Position numbers and translations under genes: made by a program. Below, piece after piece: positions 43,753 through 53,468 of a stretch of 64,000 nt of DNA. The notes under the pieces are model-generated. The model was not told where the DNA came from, made no database searches, and worked only from the letters and a program-made list of their open reading frames with translations. The first letter of the stretch is position 1; every line of letters starts with the position of its first letter. The DNA comes from Candidatus Binatus soli (GTDB lineage: Bacteria > Desulfobacterota > Binatia > Binatales > Binataceae): the NCBI GenBank assembly GCA_002479255.1, contig DLMJ01000005.1:62001-126000 (forward strand). Reading direction: 5' to 3'.

Positions 43753-45213
43753 ATGAACTGGCAGGAGTATTACCGATCGCGCACGATTTCGGCTGACGAA
43801 GCGGCCGCAATGGTAAAGGCGGGGATGCGGGTGAATTTCCCGCTGGCGGCGGGAACCGTGATGCAGGGCGCGTTGGCGGCGCGAGGCAAGCAGATCGGCG
43901 GCGTGGTCGATCTCAGGATGTCGTCGCCGCTGATCGACCCGGGATGGCTGAGCGGAGAAGCCGCGCAGCATTTCAAGCTGGAGTTCGAGCTGTTCATCGG
44001 CAACATGGGACGTCCGTCGCATGACAGCCGTGCGGCCACCTACCTGCCCAATTTATTTTCGACCGGCTTCAAGCCGCACGACGAACGGCCGGCCGAAGAC
44101 AAGCCGATAGATTTCACCTTCGTCAACGTCACCACGCCCAACGCAAAGGGATTCGTCAGTTTCGGGCCGCATCAGTGGAACAAGCGGATGTATGCGCGGC
44201 GCGCGCGTCACGCAATCGCCGAGGTTGACGCGAGCATGACGCGCACTTACGGCGACGTTTACATGCATGTCTCGGAGTTCGATTATTTCGTCGATGGAAC
44301 TCCGCCGCCGCCCAATCTGGCTATGATCGAGCAGGCGCTTGCTGCGATGGACAGCGAAAAGCGCGATGGCATCCGCGCGATCATTGCGGCAGCGGGAGTC
44401 GAACGTATCTGGCCGATCGTTCAGTATCTGCAACGCACGCCGCTGGCGGATTTGCGCGTGTTGCTCGGCCTTGCGCAACCGTCCGAAGAGTTAAAGGCGG
44501 TAGCGGGATACCTGAGCGAACTCGTCGAAGACGGCGTGACGATTCAGATCGGAGTCGGAGAACCCAGTTCGCAGATGGCGCGGCTGGGCGCATTCGACGG
44601 CAAGCACGACCTGGGGCTGCATACCGAGATGGTCGCGCCGGGAATAGCGCGGCTGGTTGACGCCGGGATCATCAACGGCCGGCGCAAGACGATACATCGC
44701 GGCAAGGCGGTGGCGATCGCGTGGACGGGTTCGGATCCGGACGATTTGCGGATAATCGACGACAACCCGGCATTCGAGCTTTACGATCCCGAATACGTGC
44801 TCAAGCTCGCGACAGTTTCCTCGAACTACCGGCAGACGGCAATCAACAATGCTCTCAGCATCGATCTGACCGGTCAGATTAACTCGGAGACCGTGCTCGG
44901 GGCGCGGATGATGAACGGGACGGGAGGACAGCCAGAATCTCATATCGGTGCGTTTCTATGCCCGGGCGGACGCGCAATTACGCTGCTGCAATCAACCGCG
45001 GTGGGCGGCGCGATTTCGCGCATCGTGCCGCAACTCGAAGCCGGCGCATTGGTAACGGTGCCGCGTTATTTCGCCGATACTATAGTGACCGAATTCGGAA
45101 TCGCGCGGCTGCTGGGCAAGAACCATCGCGAGCGCGCTGCCGAATTGATCGCGATTGCTCACCCGGACCATCGCGCGGAGCTGAGGGAAGCCGCCAACCG
45201 ACTGTTCGGCTAG
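43753..45213 (+). CDS. acetyl-CoA hydrolase / CoA-transferase (Cat1 or 4-hydroxybutyrate CoA-transferase type)
   Basis: The 486-residue product has the two-lobed family I CoA-transferase layout. In the C-terminal lobe, GLHTEMVAPGIARLVDAGIING holds the catalytic glutamate E292, which forms a CoA thioester. The later ARMMNGTGGQPESHIGAFLCPGGRAITLLQST matches the acetyl-CoA hydrolase C-terminal domain. It would exchange CoA between carboxylic acids. The ATG at 43753 is the natural start; a TTG 39 bases upstream is less likely. No other CoA-pathway gene is adjacent. Confidence 0.88.
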   Translation: MNWQEYYRSRTISADEAAAMVKAGMRVNFPLAAGTVMQGALAARGKQIGGVVDLRMSSPLIDPGWLSGEAAQHFKLEFELFIGNMGRPSHDSRAATYLPNLFSTGFKPHDERPAEDKPIDFTFVNVTTPNAKGFVSFGPHQWNKRMYARRARHAIAEVDASMTRTYGDVYMHVSEFDYFVDGTPPPPNLAMIEQALAAMDSEKRDGIRAIIAAAGVERIWPIVQYLQRTPLADLRVLLGLAQPSEELKAVAGYLSELVEDGVTIQIGVGEPSSQMARLGAFDGKHDLGLHTEMVAPGIARLVDAGIINGRRKTIHRGKAVAIAWTGSDPDDLRIIDDNPAFELYDPEYVLKLATVSSNYRQTAINNALSIDLTGQINSETVLGARMMNGTGGQPESHIGAFLCPGGRAITLLQSTAVGGAISRIVPQLEAGALVTVPRYFADTIVTEFGIARLLGKNHRERAAELIAIAHPDHRAELREAANRLFG

Positions 45214-45280
45214 ATCGTTAAAAAACACGAAAACAGAGCCGATTCAGTGCTGAATAACACAATCAGGCGCGGCATATCCC

Positions 45281-45297
45281 CTAAGGCTTGACCTTAG
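45281..45297. promoter_or_regulatory. inverted repeat upstream of the excisionase-like gene, possible operator
   Basis: CTAAGG-CTTGA-CCTTAG is a perfect inverted repeat with 6-base arms. It contains TTGACC, which resembles a -35 box, and lies about 100 bases upstream of the small DNA-binding gene at 45400. A clear -10 box at 16-18 bases was not found. It could be an autoregulatory site. Confidence 0.38.
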
Positions 45298-45399
45298 TCG
45301 GGAAATAGTCCAATAAGATGGTCTAGCGCAGTTCAACTTTTATGGTAGCCTATTTGCCAACCTAAGAACGGATAGGCGCATTAAAGAGGAAGTGAAGCG

Positions 45400-45588
45400 A
45401 TGCCATCCTCGACTAAGGTGCTCACAGTCAACGAGGTCGCCGAGTATCTGCGTGTCCATCGCTCGACGATCTACCGCCTGCTCAAGAAAGGACGGTTGCC
45501 GGGTTTCAAGATCGGAAGCGACTGGCGCTTCAACGTTGAGGTAATCGATGAATGGCGGCTGAGCCAGGGGTCCAGCGTGCTGGAATAG
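45400..45588 (+). CDS. excisionase/MerR-like helix-turn-helix DNA-binding protein
   Basis: The 62-residue product has the excisionase-family winged helix: VLTVNEVAEYLRVHRSTIYRLLKKGRLPGFKIGSDWRFN, with the terminal VIDEW. Such proteins bind DNA as small regulators or recombination-direction factors. The start follows AAAGAGGAAGTGAAGCG, a good ribosome-binding site. It has a long AT-rich leader (45222-45399) with an inverted repeat. No phage or integrase gene is near, so it is likely a stand-alone regulator. Confidence 0.9.
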   Translation: MPSSTKVLTVNEVAEYLRVHRSTIYRLLKKGRLPGFKIGSDWRFNVEVIDEWRLSQGSSVLE

Positions 45589-45838
45589 GAAGGGGCCGAT
45601 TAGCAGACGGCCTCGAAGCTCCGCAATCCGCTTTCGCTGAATTCAAAGCATCCCCAGTTTCGTCTGACCCGATCTGTCGCTGAAGTCACTCTGATCCACC
45701 CGCAATTCGTAGTCGATTTTCAATTTAAGCAGGCATTGAAATCGGGCAAGTTGTCGCGCGCATGCGCACGCGGCTAGACTGCGAGCAGCCGAGTTGCCGC
45801 GCGCATCGAATTTCCGCGCGCGGTGAGCGCGCAGAGTC

Positions 45839-47032
45839 ATGCCGACCGACATTTCCGCCAAGACACGACTGTTCACCGAATCCGTAATCCGCGAGATGAC
45901 GCGGCGAGCGCTCAAGTGCGGGGCGGTAAACCTGGCGCAGGGATTTCCCGACTTCCCCGCCCCGGCCGAAATCAAGCAAGCCGCCAAGCGCGCCATCGAC
46001 GAGGAATACAATCAGTACGCGATCACCCACGGCTCGCCGAATTTCCGCCGCGCAATCGCGGACAAGGTGCGCAGCTACAACGCCATCGCGTGCGATCCCG
46101 ACCGCAACATCACGGTGACCTGCGGCGCGACCGAGGCGATGATCGCGACGATGCTGGCGGTGATCAACCCCGGCGACGAGGTGATCATCTTCGAGCCGTT
46201 CTACGAGAACTACGGGCCCGACGTGATCCTGGCCGGTGCGACGCCGCGCTACGTGGCGCTGCGCGATCCGGATTTTTCGCTCGATCGCGCGGAGCTCGAA
46301 GCGGCATTCGGTCCGCGCACCAAGGCAATCGTGATCAACACTCCGCACAATCCGAGCGGCAAGGTCTTCACCCGTCCCGAGCTCGAAGCGATCGCCTCGC
46401 TATGCCGGCATCATGACACGCTGGCGATCACCGATGAGATTTACGAGCACATCATTTACGGCGGCGCGCGCCACGTATCGATCGCGAGCCTTCAGGGGAT
46501 GGCCGAACGGACGGTGACGATTAGCGGGCTGTCGAAGACCTACTCGATAACGGGATGGCGGCTGGCGTACGCGATCGCCAGCGAAAGAATCACCGCGGCG
46601 ATTCGCAAGGTGCATGACTTTCTGACGGTGGGCGCGCCGCATCCGCTGCAGGAAGCCGGGGCCTTCGCACTGAGGCTGCCGGAATCGTTTTATGCGGAGC
46701 TGACCGCGATGTACGAGCGCAAGCGCGGCGCATTGTACGCGGCGCTCGCGAGGGCCGGCCTGGAATGCCGCAAACCCGACGGCGCGTATTACATGCTGGC
46801 GGAGATTGGCGGGCTCGGATTCAAAGACGACTTCACGGCGGCGGATTTCATCCTCGATGAAGTCGGCGTCGCCGCGGTGCCCGGTTCAAGCTTTTACCAT
46901 CGGCCGGAGTTGGGGCATCGGAAGATTCGATTCACGTTTTCGAAAAGTGACGAGACGATCGCGGCAGCCGCCGAGCGGCTGAGCCATCTGCAGGAGAAGC
47001 TGGCGGCGCGGTCAAAATTCAAGACCGGATGA
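45839..47032 (+). CDS. PLP-dependent class I/II aminotransferase
   Basis: The 397-residue product has the fold type I layout: NLAQGFPDFPAPAEI at the start, TCGATEAMIATMLAVINPGDEVIIFEPFYENY, NTPHNPSGKV and SGLSKTYSITGWRLAY with K233 as the PLP-binding lysine, plus a C-terminal RFTFSK substrate arginine. This fits aspartate/kynurenine-type aminotransferases. The precise donor is not deducible. The 250 bases between it and the gene at 45400 hold nothing recognisable. Confidence 0.93.
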   Translation: MPTDISAKTRLFTESVIREMTRRALKCGAVNLAQGFPDFPAPAEIKQAAKRAIDEEYNQYAITHGSPNFRRAIADKVRSYNAIACDPDRNITVTCGATEAMIATMLAVINPGDEVIIFEPFYENYGPDVILAGATPRYVALRDPDFSLDRAELEAAFGPRTKAIVINTPHNPSGKVFTRPELEAIASLCRHHDTLAITDEIYEHIIYGGARHVSIASLQGMAERTVTISGLSKTYSITGWRLAYAIASERITAAIRKVHDFLTVGAPHPLQEAGAFALRLPESFYAELTAMYERKRGALYAALARAGLECRKPDGAYYMLAEIGGLGFKDDFTAADFILDEVGVAAVPGSSFYHRPELGHRKIRFTFSKSDETIAAAAERLSHLQEKLAARSKFKTG

Positions 47033-47062
47033 ATACGTCAGATCTAGGCCCGAGAAATCGGG

Positions 47063-47461
47063 TCAAGAAGCTTTCTTGCCGCCCTGGATGGCGCGCAGGC
47101 GCGGGCGCTCGATTCCGCCCGAAAGATAAACCAGCACGGTCCACGCGCTGCGCGTGAGCGGATAGCAGAGCAGCACGCTGCCGGCGGCGATCGCGCTCAG
47201 GAAAAATATCCTGGCAGCATCAGAGAGGCGTGCGGCGAAGGCGAGAATCGCCCAGCAGATAAGGAACGAGCCGGCGGCCACCGCGAAGTCGAGATACATC
47301 GCGCCCAACGTCTCTCCCGGATCCTTCCAGAACACGACGTGGCATCGCGGGCACTCACGATTCATCCTGAAGTGCGATCGGAAAATTGCGCCGTTTCGGC
47401 ATACCGGGCATCGGCAATTGAGCACGCACTTGATCAGCGCGGATGGGGAATCGTTCGCCAC
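47063..47461 (-). CDS. DUF983 family membrane protein
   Basis: The 132-residue product has a zinc-ribbon-like N-terminus (CRCPVCRNGAIF and ECPRCHVVF, two CxxC pairs) followed by two hydrophobic helices. This matches DUF983, a family of small inner-membrane proteins of unknown function often found near terminal-oxidase genes. No oxidase genes are seen here. It converges with the aminotransferase gene. Confidence 0.86.
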   Translation of the reverse strand: MANDSPSALIKCVLNCRCPVCRNGAIFRSHFRMNRECPRCHVVFWKDPGETLGAMYLDFAVAAGSFLICWAILAFAARLSDAARIFFLSAIAAGSVLLCYPLTRSAWTVLVYLSGGIERPRLRAIQGGKKAS

Positions 47462-47534
47462 GATCCTGATATAACTGCGCGACGCGCGTGAGGCCAGCGA
47501 TTATGTCACGCGAGGAGCGGGCTTTGGCTTCTCG

Positions 47535-48062
47535 TCAAGGATGGGGCGCCGGAGTTCCGGGCGCAGACTGAAACCCGTCGGGCAAATCCCGCGTCGGCGA
47601 AATTCGAATCACGACTATCTGGCCTGAATCCAGCTTGGCGCGAGTGGGACGCGCATAGCCGATTCGCGCGAGCAGATATTTCTTGGGGTAACCCGCGATC
47701 ACCTCGTCCTGCAGCGCCTTGTCCTCGACGATTTCCGCCTTGCCGATGAACGCCGGCCCGGTTGGCGAGCCGATCCATATGAGCGCCGGGCTGCCGCGCT
47801 TGATTCTTTTGGCCTTCCAGCTGGTCGGCGAGGTTTCGATCAGAACCTGGTTGTCGCCGGTTGTAATGAACCAGACCGGCACAGCTCTGCTCTGGTTGCC
47901 GTCTTTGCGAACCGTTGCAATGTAGATGTAGGTGGACTTGGCAAGCGCGCCGGCGTCGCGAGGTGACGTTGCAGCGGTCGCGGTCGCGGCGGGAGCGGCG
48001 AAGGCGGCCAGGAGAACGGCTGCGGCCAGGAGATGAGGAAGATTGGCGGCGGAAATTTTCAT
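47535..48062 (-). CDS. exported pyridoxamine 5'-phosphate oxidase-like (FMN-binding split barrel) protein
   Basis: The 175-residue product has a signal peptide (LLAAAVLLAAFAAPAATATAA). A split-barrel domain of the PNPOx type follows (YIATVRKDGNQSRAVPVWFITTGDNQVLIETSP, then KRGSPALIWIGS). FMN, F420 or haem may bind; catalytic residues are not certain. The start at 48062 is supported by GGAG 6 bases upstream; an ATG at 48074 is the alternative. It follows the last gene of MoxR operon B by a few bases and may be its final cistron. Confidence 0.75.
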   Translation of the reverse strand: MKISAANLPHLLAAAVLLAAFAAPAATATAATSPRDAGALAKSTYIYIATVRKDGNQSRAVPVWFITTGDNQVLIETSPTSWKAKRIKRGSPALIWIGSPTGPAFIGKAEIVEDKALQDEVIAGYPKKYLLARIGYARPTRAKLDSGQIVVIRISPTRDLPDGFQSAPGTPAPHP

Positions 48063-48076
48063 GAAGCGCTCCATCG

Positions 48077-50662
48077 TCAATCGCCGAGATAGCGGCGACG
48101 CACAAACACTTCTCCCAGGAACAGCATGATCACAAGGGGAATCAGCCACGGATCCGCGCTGCGGCGAAATGCCACGGTCTGACCGCGATGGCGGGCAATT
48201 GTCGCTGCGGGAGCTTCGAACGCGCCGTGGGTCGCGGTTGATAGCCGGCGCAGCAGTTCGAGATTGGGTGGCTTGATGCGCAACTCGGCGCTGTCGGCCG
48301 GAATCGATCCGGCGGCGGCGAATTCGCGCTGCTCGAGGATTTTTTCGGAATCGCCCGCTTTGAACATCAGCGTCGCGACGTACTTGCCGCGCGGCAGCGG
48401 CCCGACTTCGCCCCGATAGATCGAGGCGGCGGCCTCGGTCATCGCAACGTCGATGGCGCGTCCCGGCCCGGTGATTCGGCACACCAGGTTACTGACGGGA
48501 TTGGGATCGGCCCTTTCAGCCTCGACCGTGATCGACCCGTCAGGCGCGCCGTGGACGCGCATCGTGAACATCCCGGAGTCGCCCTGGCGCATCGTCCAAC
48601 CCGCCAGCTGCGACCAGAATTCCGCGTAGCGGTTCCATCGAATCCAGCTCAGTGTGGCGAGTGAGTCGGGTTCGGCGGCGAAAATCGCGGTGCGACCGAG
48701 TCCATATTGCCACGACGCAAGCAGCGGCGCAGATTTGTCGGCGCGCGTGACCTTGAGCATGACTTGCGCGCCGTCCTTGGGCTCGGTCGCGGCAAAAAAA
48801 TCTATCGGCGGAATCTCCTTGATGCTGATGCCGGAGAGCATCGCGGTTGCCGCCCCGGCTTCGACGGTGGTGCGATCCGGCTTGCGCCGGTTCATCGCCT
48901 GGCGCGTCAATCCGACCAGCAGCAGCGGCAGCTTCTCGATATCCTGCACGCGATAGAAGACGCCGCCGGTCGCCTGCGCGAAGTCCTGCAGCAAGCGCAG
49001 ATTGGCGAGGTCGGGGCCGATGCGGATGGTCGAGACCGGAATATGCCGGCGCGCGAATTCGGCGATCAGATCGTCGTGGTCCTGATACTGGCGGTTGGTG
49101 TCGCCGTCGGTGAGCAGAATCACCTGGCGCACCGGGATGGCGCTCCGCAGAATCTCGCGTTCCGCGATTTCGAGCGCCTCCTTGAAGTCGGTGCCGCCGC
49201 CGGGTTGCAGGCGGTCGATGCGGTTTTCGAGATCGCCGCGATCCTCGCCGAGCGGCTGCAGATGCGCGAGCACGTACGGCTGCGAATCGAACGCGATCAC
49301 GCCGGCGAAATCAGTATCGTCGAGCTGGCGCAGCAGCGCGATCGCGGCTTGCTTGGCGTAGCGAATTCGCTCGCCGTCGCGCACCGCCGGATAGCGCGAG
49401 TCGTAACTCATCGAGTTCGAGCGATCGATGCAGAGGTAAACGGCGATCGGCTCGCGCGACGGCGGCGGCGGTTGCGGTGCAAACTTTACCGGCAACGCCT
49501 TTTCCAGCTCGCCGCCGGCCAGTTTCTCCTCGCGCAATGTGTCGCCCGTCGCGACCAGTCCGCCGCCGTAATCGGCGACGTAGCGATTGAGCGCGTGCTG
49601 CGCCGCCCCCGTCAGCGAACCCTCGGGCACATCGTCGAGGATAACCAGTTGATAGGGCAGGTAGTCCACCGGGTGTTCGCTCAGGCTGCGTGGCGACACG
49701 AAATCAATCGCGTAGTTGCGCATCTTGAGCGCGGTCACGAGGCTTTCCGGCGGCGTGGTCGAGACGATCAAAATCCGCGGCGCGCCGGTCACCGAAATCG
49801 CGGCCTCGACCCGCGGATTCAACGCCACCCGCGGAGCAGCAATCGAGACTTCCGCACTCATCAAGTATGCGCCCGCGCGCTCCAGCCGATAGGGCAGCTC
49901 GAAGCGGTTCAGCCCCGGCTTCAGGGCAGTCGCTTCCCCGCCGACTGCGATGCCGTCGCGGTAGAGCTTGAGCGTGGCTGCGACCGGAGACTGCGATTCG
50001 CTGTCAACGTCGATTCTGAATGCAAAGCGCTGATCGGCGCGGACCGTGTCCGGGGAATAGAAATTGGTGACCGCAATTCTCTCGGTCGCCGACGGCGGCG
50101 GCGCGGCGGCGAAAATTCGCACACCGTCCTCGAGCATCGCGGGAACCTCCGTCATCGCGGAATCCTCGGTTTCGTTGCCGTCGCTCAGCAGCACGATTCG
50201 CTTGTCCGCTTCCGCCGCAAACAGGCTTTCAGCCACGGTCAGCGCGCCGGCTATATTGGTGGCCCCTCCGTCGGCGCCATCGCCGAAATGCCCCAGCAGC
50301 CGGGGATCCGTCAGAGGCGCAAGCAGCCGCGCGTCACGGCCAAAAGCGACAATCCCCAGCTGGTCGGCCGGAGCCATCGCGGACTTCAACTGTTCGACCT
50401 GGCCCCGCATCCAATCCTGCTGATCGGGCGAGACCGACCGCGACTCATCCAGCGCCACGACCACCGCGACGCTTTGCGCGGCGATACGCCCCGGAATGCG
50501 CAGCCCCGCGAGCGTCGCGACCAGAGCTACAACGCACAGCGCGCGAAGCGTCGCAGCCGCAGCGCCCGCCAGCCGCATCCCGCCGCGCATCGCGAGAATT
50601 CCCGGCGCCACGGCCACAGGCACGAGCACCAGCAGCCAGAGCAGATGCGGCCGATCAAACAT
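48077..50662 (-). CDS. VWA-domain membrane protein (MoxR operon B)
   Basis: The 861-residue product mirrors the 862-residue gene at 26819-29407. It has two N-terminal helices, a first VWA-like region (ALDESRSVSPDQQ), an amidotransferase-like segment (YLPYQLVILDDVP, YVADYGGGLVATGDTL) and a second VWA domain with D-x-S-x-S (CIDRSNSMSYDSR). Beta-rich domains and a C-terminal helix end it. The first ATG giving the hydrophobic start is at 50662, overlapping the Bat-like gene by 8 bases; an upstream ATG at 50692 is less likely. It is a presumed inner-membrane partner of MoxR. Confidence 0.87.
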   Translation of the reverse strand: MFDRPHLLWLLVLVPVAVAPGILAMRGGMRLAGAAAATLRALCVVALVATLAGLRIPGRIAAQSVAVVVALDESRSVSPDQQDWMRGQVEQLKSAMAPADQLGIVAFGRDARLLAPLTDPRLLGHFGDGADGGATNIAGALTVAESLFAAEADKRIVLLSDGNETEDSAMTEVPAMLEDGVRIFAAAPPPSATERIAVTNFYSPDTVRADQRFAFRIDVDSESQSPVAATLKLYRDGIAVGGEATALKPGLNRFELPYRLERAGAYLMSAEVSIAAPRVALNPRVEAAISVTGAPRILIVSTTPPESLVTALKMRNYAIDFVSPRSLSEHPVDYLPYQLVILDDVPEGSLTGAAQHALNRYVADYGGGLVATGDTLREEKLAGGELEKALPVKFAPQPPPPSREPIAVYLCIDRSNSMSYDSRYPAVRDGERIRYAKQAAIALLRQLDDTDFAGVIAFDSQPYVLAHLQPLGEDRGDLENRIDRLQPGGGTDFKEALEIAEREILRSAIPVRQVILLTDGDTNRQYQDHDDLIAEFARRHIPVSTIRIGPDLANLRLLQDFAQATGGVFYRVQDIEKLPLLLVGLTRQAMNRRKPDRTTVEAGAATAMLSGISIKEIPPIDFFAATEPKDGAQVMLKVTRADKSAPLLASWQYGLGRTAIFAAEPDSLATLSWIRWNRYAEFWSQLAGWTMRQGDSGMFTMRVHGAPDGSITVEAERADPNPVSNLVCRITGPGRAIDVAMTEAAASIYRGEVGPLPRGKYVATLMFKAGDSEKILEQREFAAAGSIPADSAELRIKPPNLELLRRLSTATHGAFEAPAATIARHRGQTVAFRRSADPWLIPLVIMLFLGEVFVRRRYLGD

Positions 50663-52550
50663 GGCGCATCCCCCAGCGGCCGGCGTGGCCAATCAGCATC
50701 GCGGATTCAATCGTCAGGGCGAGCAGCGCCAGCGCGATCAAAATGAAAACCAGCGGCTGCACTTCCCTGGCGGATTGCGCATTCGATGCGGCGGCGGCCT
50801 TTTCCGCCGGCGCCTTCGCTTCGGCCTGCGGTTTGGCGCCGAGGTCGGACTCGGCCGCGTCGTAATAGTTGGCGAACACCTGCGTCGTCTCTCCCCCCGA
50901 CTCGACGATGTAGCGCCCGGCCTGCAGCGGACGGATTCGCACGCGGCCCCATTTGTCGGCCGTGACGGTCCGCACGCTCTCGTCGGGCTGGGTGACGCGC
51001 GCGGTTCCGGTTGCGGGTACGCTCACATCAGCCCCGGTCGCCACGATCAAAATATCGCGCGCTGCGGTCAGTTGTTTGATCAGATCGACCGTCAGCACCA
51101 GCGCGTCGAGATGATCGGGAGCGAGCAGAAGATGATCGCGGACGTCGAATGCGAGTACGCCGACGGGACCGCCCGCCGCACGCCCGATCGCGGCCAGGGG
51201 GATCGACGAATGAGCGGGGCCGGTCGCGGTCGCAATCAAATCCATCCATTCGGGGATCGCGACAATTCGCGTCGCGCCCAGCGTCAGGGATTCGATCCCG
51301 GGCGCTTCGCCCATCGCGTAGCTGCTAATGTCCGCGCTCGCCAGCGTTCCATTGACCGAGATTCCGATTGCGGCCGCGTACGGCAAGTTCTTCGCAAGTT
51401 GCGGCGGATATATGAGCAGCGTGGACGCCGCCCCGGCCGCGGGCACATAGCAATCGTGCATGACAGCCAGTTCGAGCGGCTTCGCGCTCGGACGGGATGC
51501 GTTCGCATCCGCAAGATACCTGGCAGGATCGGCGGTCTCGATCTGGAAATTCGCGTTGACCGCGAGCACCACGCGCGCGATATCGTCGCGCACCGCGGCG
51601 TCAGGCGACAGGACCAGGACCTGCGCCGGACGATCGGATGGCGCGTAAGCGTAGCGGTCGTTGTCTGCGTCGATCGCATCGGGGGTCAGGATTCGCGCGT
51701 GCAGCACACCTCCCGTCCGGATCGGTCCGAACGGGACGACGACCTGTTCACGCGGCGCGAGCATCAGGGTCTGATGAAACTCCTCGCTGTTGCCGAGATC
51801 GATCGCCAGTTCGCAGGAATGAGGCCGCGCGGAGAAATTGCGAATCACGGCGCGGCCGCGCGTCGAGCGCGGGATGCCGGGATCCAGCGACACGATCGCC
51901 AGATTGGAGTCGCCGGAACCGACCAGGTGGAAATTCACGCGCGCCGTCGAGGCGGCGTCGGCAAGAATCGCAGCCGCGGGCGGCCGATCGGCGAACAGAT
52001 CGATTTCCGAGGCGCCGCGCGCGCGAATCAGCGCCGCTCGCAGAGCCGCCGTGCGTGCGGGCACCGCCATGGGGATCAAATCGCCGAGCGCCTTGCGCAG
52101 GTCAGCCAGGTTCGCGGTCTGCGGATGGCGCGCCTGCGCTTCCAGTGCGTATGCGATTACGCTGAACTCGTCTCCGGCCGGCGCTTGATTGATTATTTCC
52201 ATCGCCTCCCGGCGGGCCTGGTCCAGTCTGGCGCCGGAGCCTTCGCGCGCGCTCATCCCGGCGCCGAGATCGAACACCAGCGCATGGATGCGGCCGTGAC
52301 CGGGCGTGCGGGGCCTCATCACGTACAATCCCGCGATCGCCAGCGTCAGCGCCGTCAGCGTCGCCGTCTCGAGCCAGAACAGCGGATCGATCCGCACGTG
52401 ACGGACGCTCGCAACCGGCGCGGGCGCTTCGTCGAAAAGCATCAGGCTCGACACTTCGATGGTCGGACGCGAGCGCGAGCGCAGATAGATCAGCACCAAC
52501 AGCGCGAGGCTGAGTCCATAAATGAAGTTCTGCGGATTCAGGAGACCCAC
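50655..52550 (-). CDS. BatA-like membrane protein (MoxR operon B)
   Basis: The 631-residue product corresponds to the gene at 25011-26822. It has a Bat N-terminal membrane part (GLLNPQNFIYGLSLALLVLIYL, then FWLETATLTALTLAIAGLYVM). A VWA-like region follows with FDLGAGMS, where the metal motif is degenerate as in its paralogue. A C-terminal helix lies at about 605-625. It overlaps the VWA gene by 8 bases and follows the DUF58 gene by 2 bases. Function in envelope maintenance is inferred from the operon type. Confidence 0.84.
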   Translation of the reverse strand: MGLLNPQNFIYGLSLALLVLIYLRSRSRPTIEVSSLMLFDEAPAPVASVRHVRIDPLFWLETATLTALTLAIAGLYVMRPRTPGHGRIHALVFDLGAGMSAREGSGARLDQARREAMEIINQAPAGDEFSVIAYALEAQARHPQTANLADLRKALGDLIPMAVPARTAALRAALIRARGASEIDLFADRPPAAAILADAASTARVNFHLVGSGDSNLAIVSLDPGIPRSTRGRAVIRNFSARPHSCELAIDLGNSEEFHQTLMLAPREQVVVPFGPIRTGGVLHARILTPDAIDADNDRYAYAPSDRPAQVLVLSPDAAVRDDIARVVLAVNANFQIETADPARYLADANASRPSAKPLELAVMHDCYVPAAGAASTLLIYPPQLAKNLPYAAAIGISVNGTLASADISSYAMGEAPGIESLTLGATRIVAIPEWMDLIATATGPAHSSIPLAAIGRAAGGPVGVLAFDVRDHLLLAPDHLDALVLTVDLIKQLTAARDILIVATGADVSVPATGTARVTQPDESVRTVTADKWGRVRIRPLQAGRYIVESGGETTQVFANYYDAAESDLGAKPQAEAKAPAEKAAAASNAQSAREVQPLVFILIALALLALTIESAMLIGHAGRWGMRHV

Positions 52551-52552
52551 GA

Positions 52553-53458
52553 TTATCTCACAATTCCGAGCCGCGGGAGTTCGCGCTCCATAATGCTTTC
52601 AAGATTGCCCGCTCCGAACGCCTGCGCATAAGTAATCGCATGCGTCGTGCAGATCTCGCGCATGCGCATGGCTATCTTTTCGACGTTGCGCCGGATCGCG
52701 GCGGCGGTCGCCGGGCCCAGCACGGTCTCGCGGACTTCGCCGGTCTCTGAGTCGCGCACGCGGAACAGTCCTGATGGATACGAAGCGGTGCTCTCCTGTT
52801 CGCCCATCACGTGGACAACTTTTACATCGTGGCGCGCCGCCACCAGCCGCTTGAGCGCGTCTGCGGCGTCGCTTTCGTTCACGAGAAAATCCGAGATGAC
52901 GACGACCATCCCTGCCGGCCGGCGCTGCAGCAGCAATTGATCGACGGCCGCGCCCAGGCGGGTCTCGCCGCCCGCTTTCACCGACATCACGAACGGCCTG
53001 AAATTGACATACGACTCGCGGCGGCGATGAAACGGCGTTGCGTCGAGCTTCATCGCCCCACGGTGCATCGAGAATGCGCCGATTCGAACGGCGTCGTTGT
53101 CCGCCATCCCGATGTACGCGAGCGACGCGCCGATCGCCAACGCGAGCCCCAGCTTGTCGTCGTGCTCGGGCAATCCCATCGACGCGCTCGCATCCACCAG
53201 CGCGGTAACCTCGACCTGGCGATCGGCGCGGTAAGTTCGCAGCATCAATTCGTCAAACCGCGCGAACGCGTTCCAATCGAGGAAGCGCAAATCGTCGCCG
53301 GGCGCGTACGCCTTGAAATTTTCCGGTTCGATTCCGAGCCCCTGGATTCTGCCCAACGCGCGCTGGCCCGCGCGCACGGTGCGGGCGCGCTTGATGCCCA
53401 GCACCAGGCGGTCGAGCTTGCGCAAAAATTCCGGCTCGAAAGCGCGTGCTTCGAGCAT
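52553..53458 (-). CDS. DUF58 domain protein (MoxR operon B)
   Basis: The 301-residue product has the DUF58 core NFKAYAPGDDLRFLDWNAFARFDELMLR and a VWA-like fold with LVDASASMG. The start at 53458 is chosen because MLEARAFEPEFLRKLDRLV is the natural family opening; a longer frame upstream lies inside the MoxR gene. It has a paralogue of almost equal length at 24100-24999. Likely adaptor or substrate of the MoxR ATPase encoded just upstream. Confidence 0.92.
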   Translation of the reverse strand: MLEARAFEPEFLRKLDRLVLGIKRARTVRAGQRALGRIQGLGIEPENFKAYAPGDDLRFLDWNAFARFDELMLRTYRADRQVEVTALVDASASMGLPEHDDKLGLALAIGASLAYIGMADNDAVRIGAFSMHRGAMKLDATPFHRRRESYVNFRPFVMSVKAGGETRLGAAVDQLLLQRRPAGMVVVISDFLVNESDAADALKRLVAARHDVKVVHVMGEQESTASYPSGLFRVRDSETGEVRETVLGPATAAAIRRNVEKIAMRMREICTTHAITYAQAFGAGNLESIMERELPRLGIVR

Positions 53459-53468
53459 CGTCGGCCGC

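Noticed and set aside
48707..50746. Long plus-strand open frame opposite the VWA gene (679 codons)
   Set aside because: It is arginine-rich with no domain signature and lies antisense to a clear VWA protein. The same holds for 50496-52631, 53565-54626, 58006-60126 (minus), 23101-25074 (minus) and 27557-29248 (minus).
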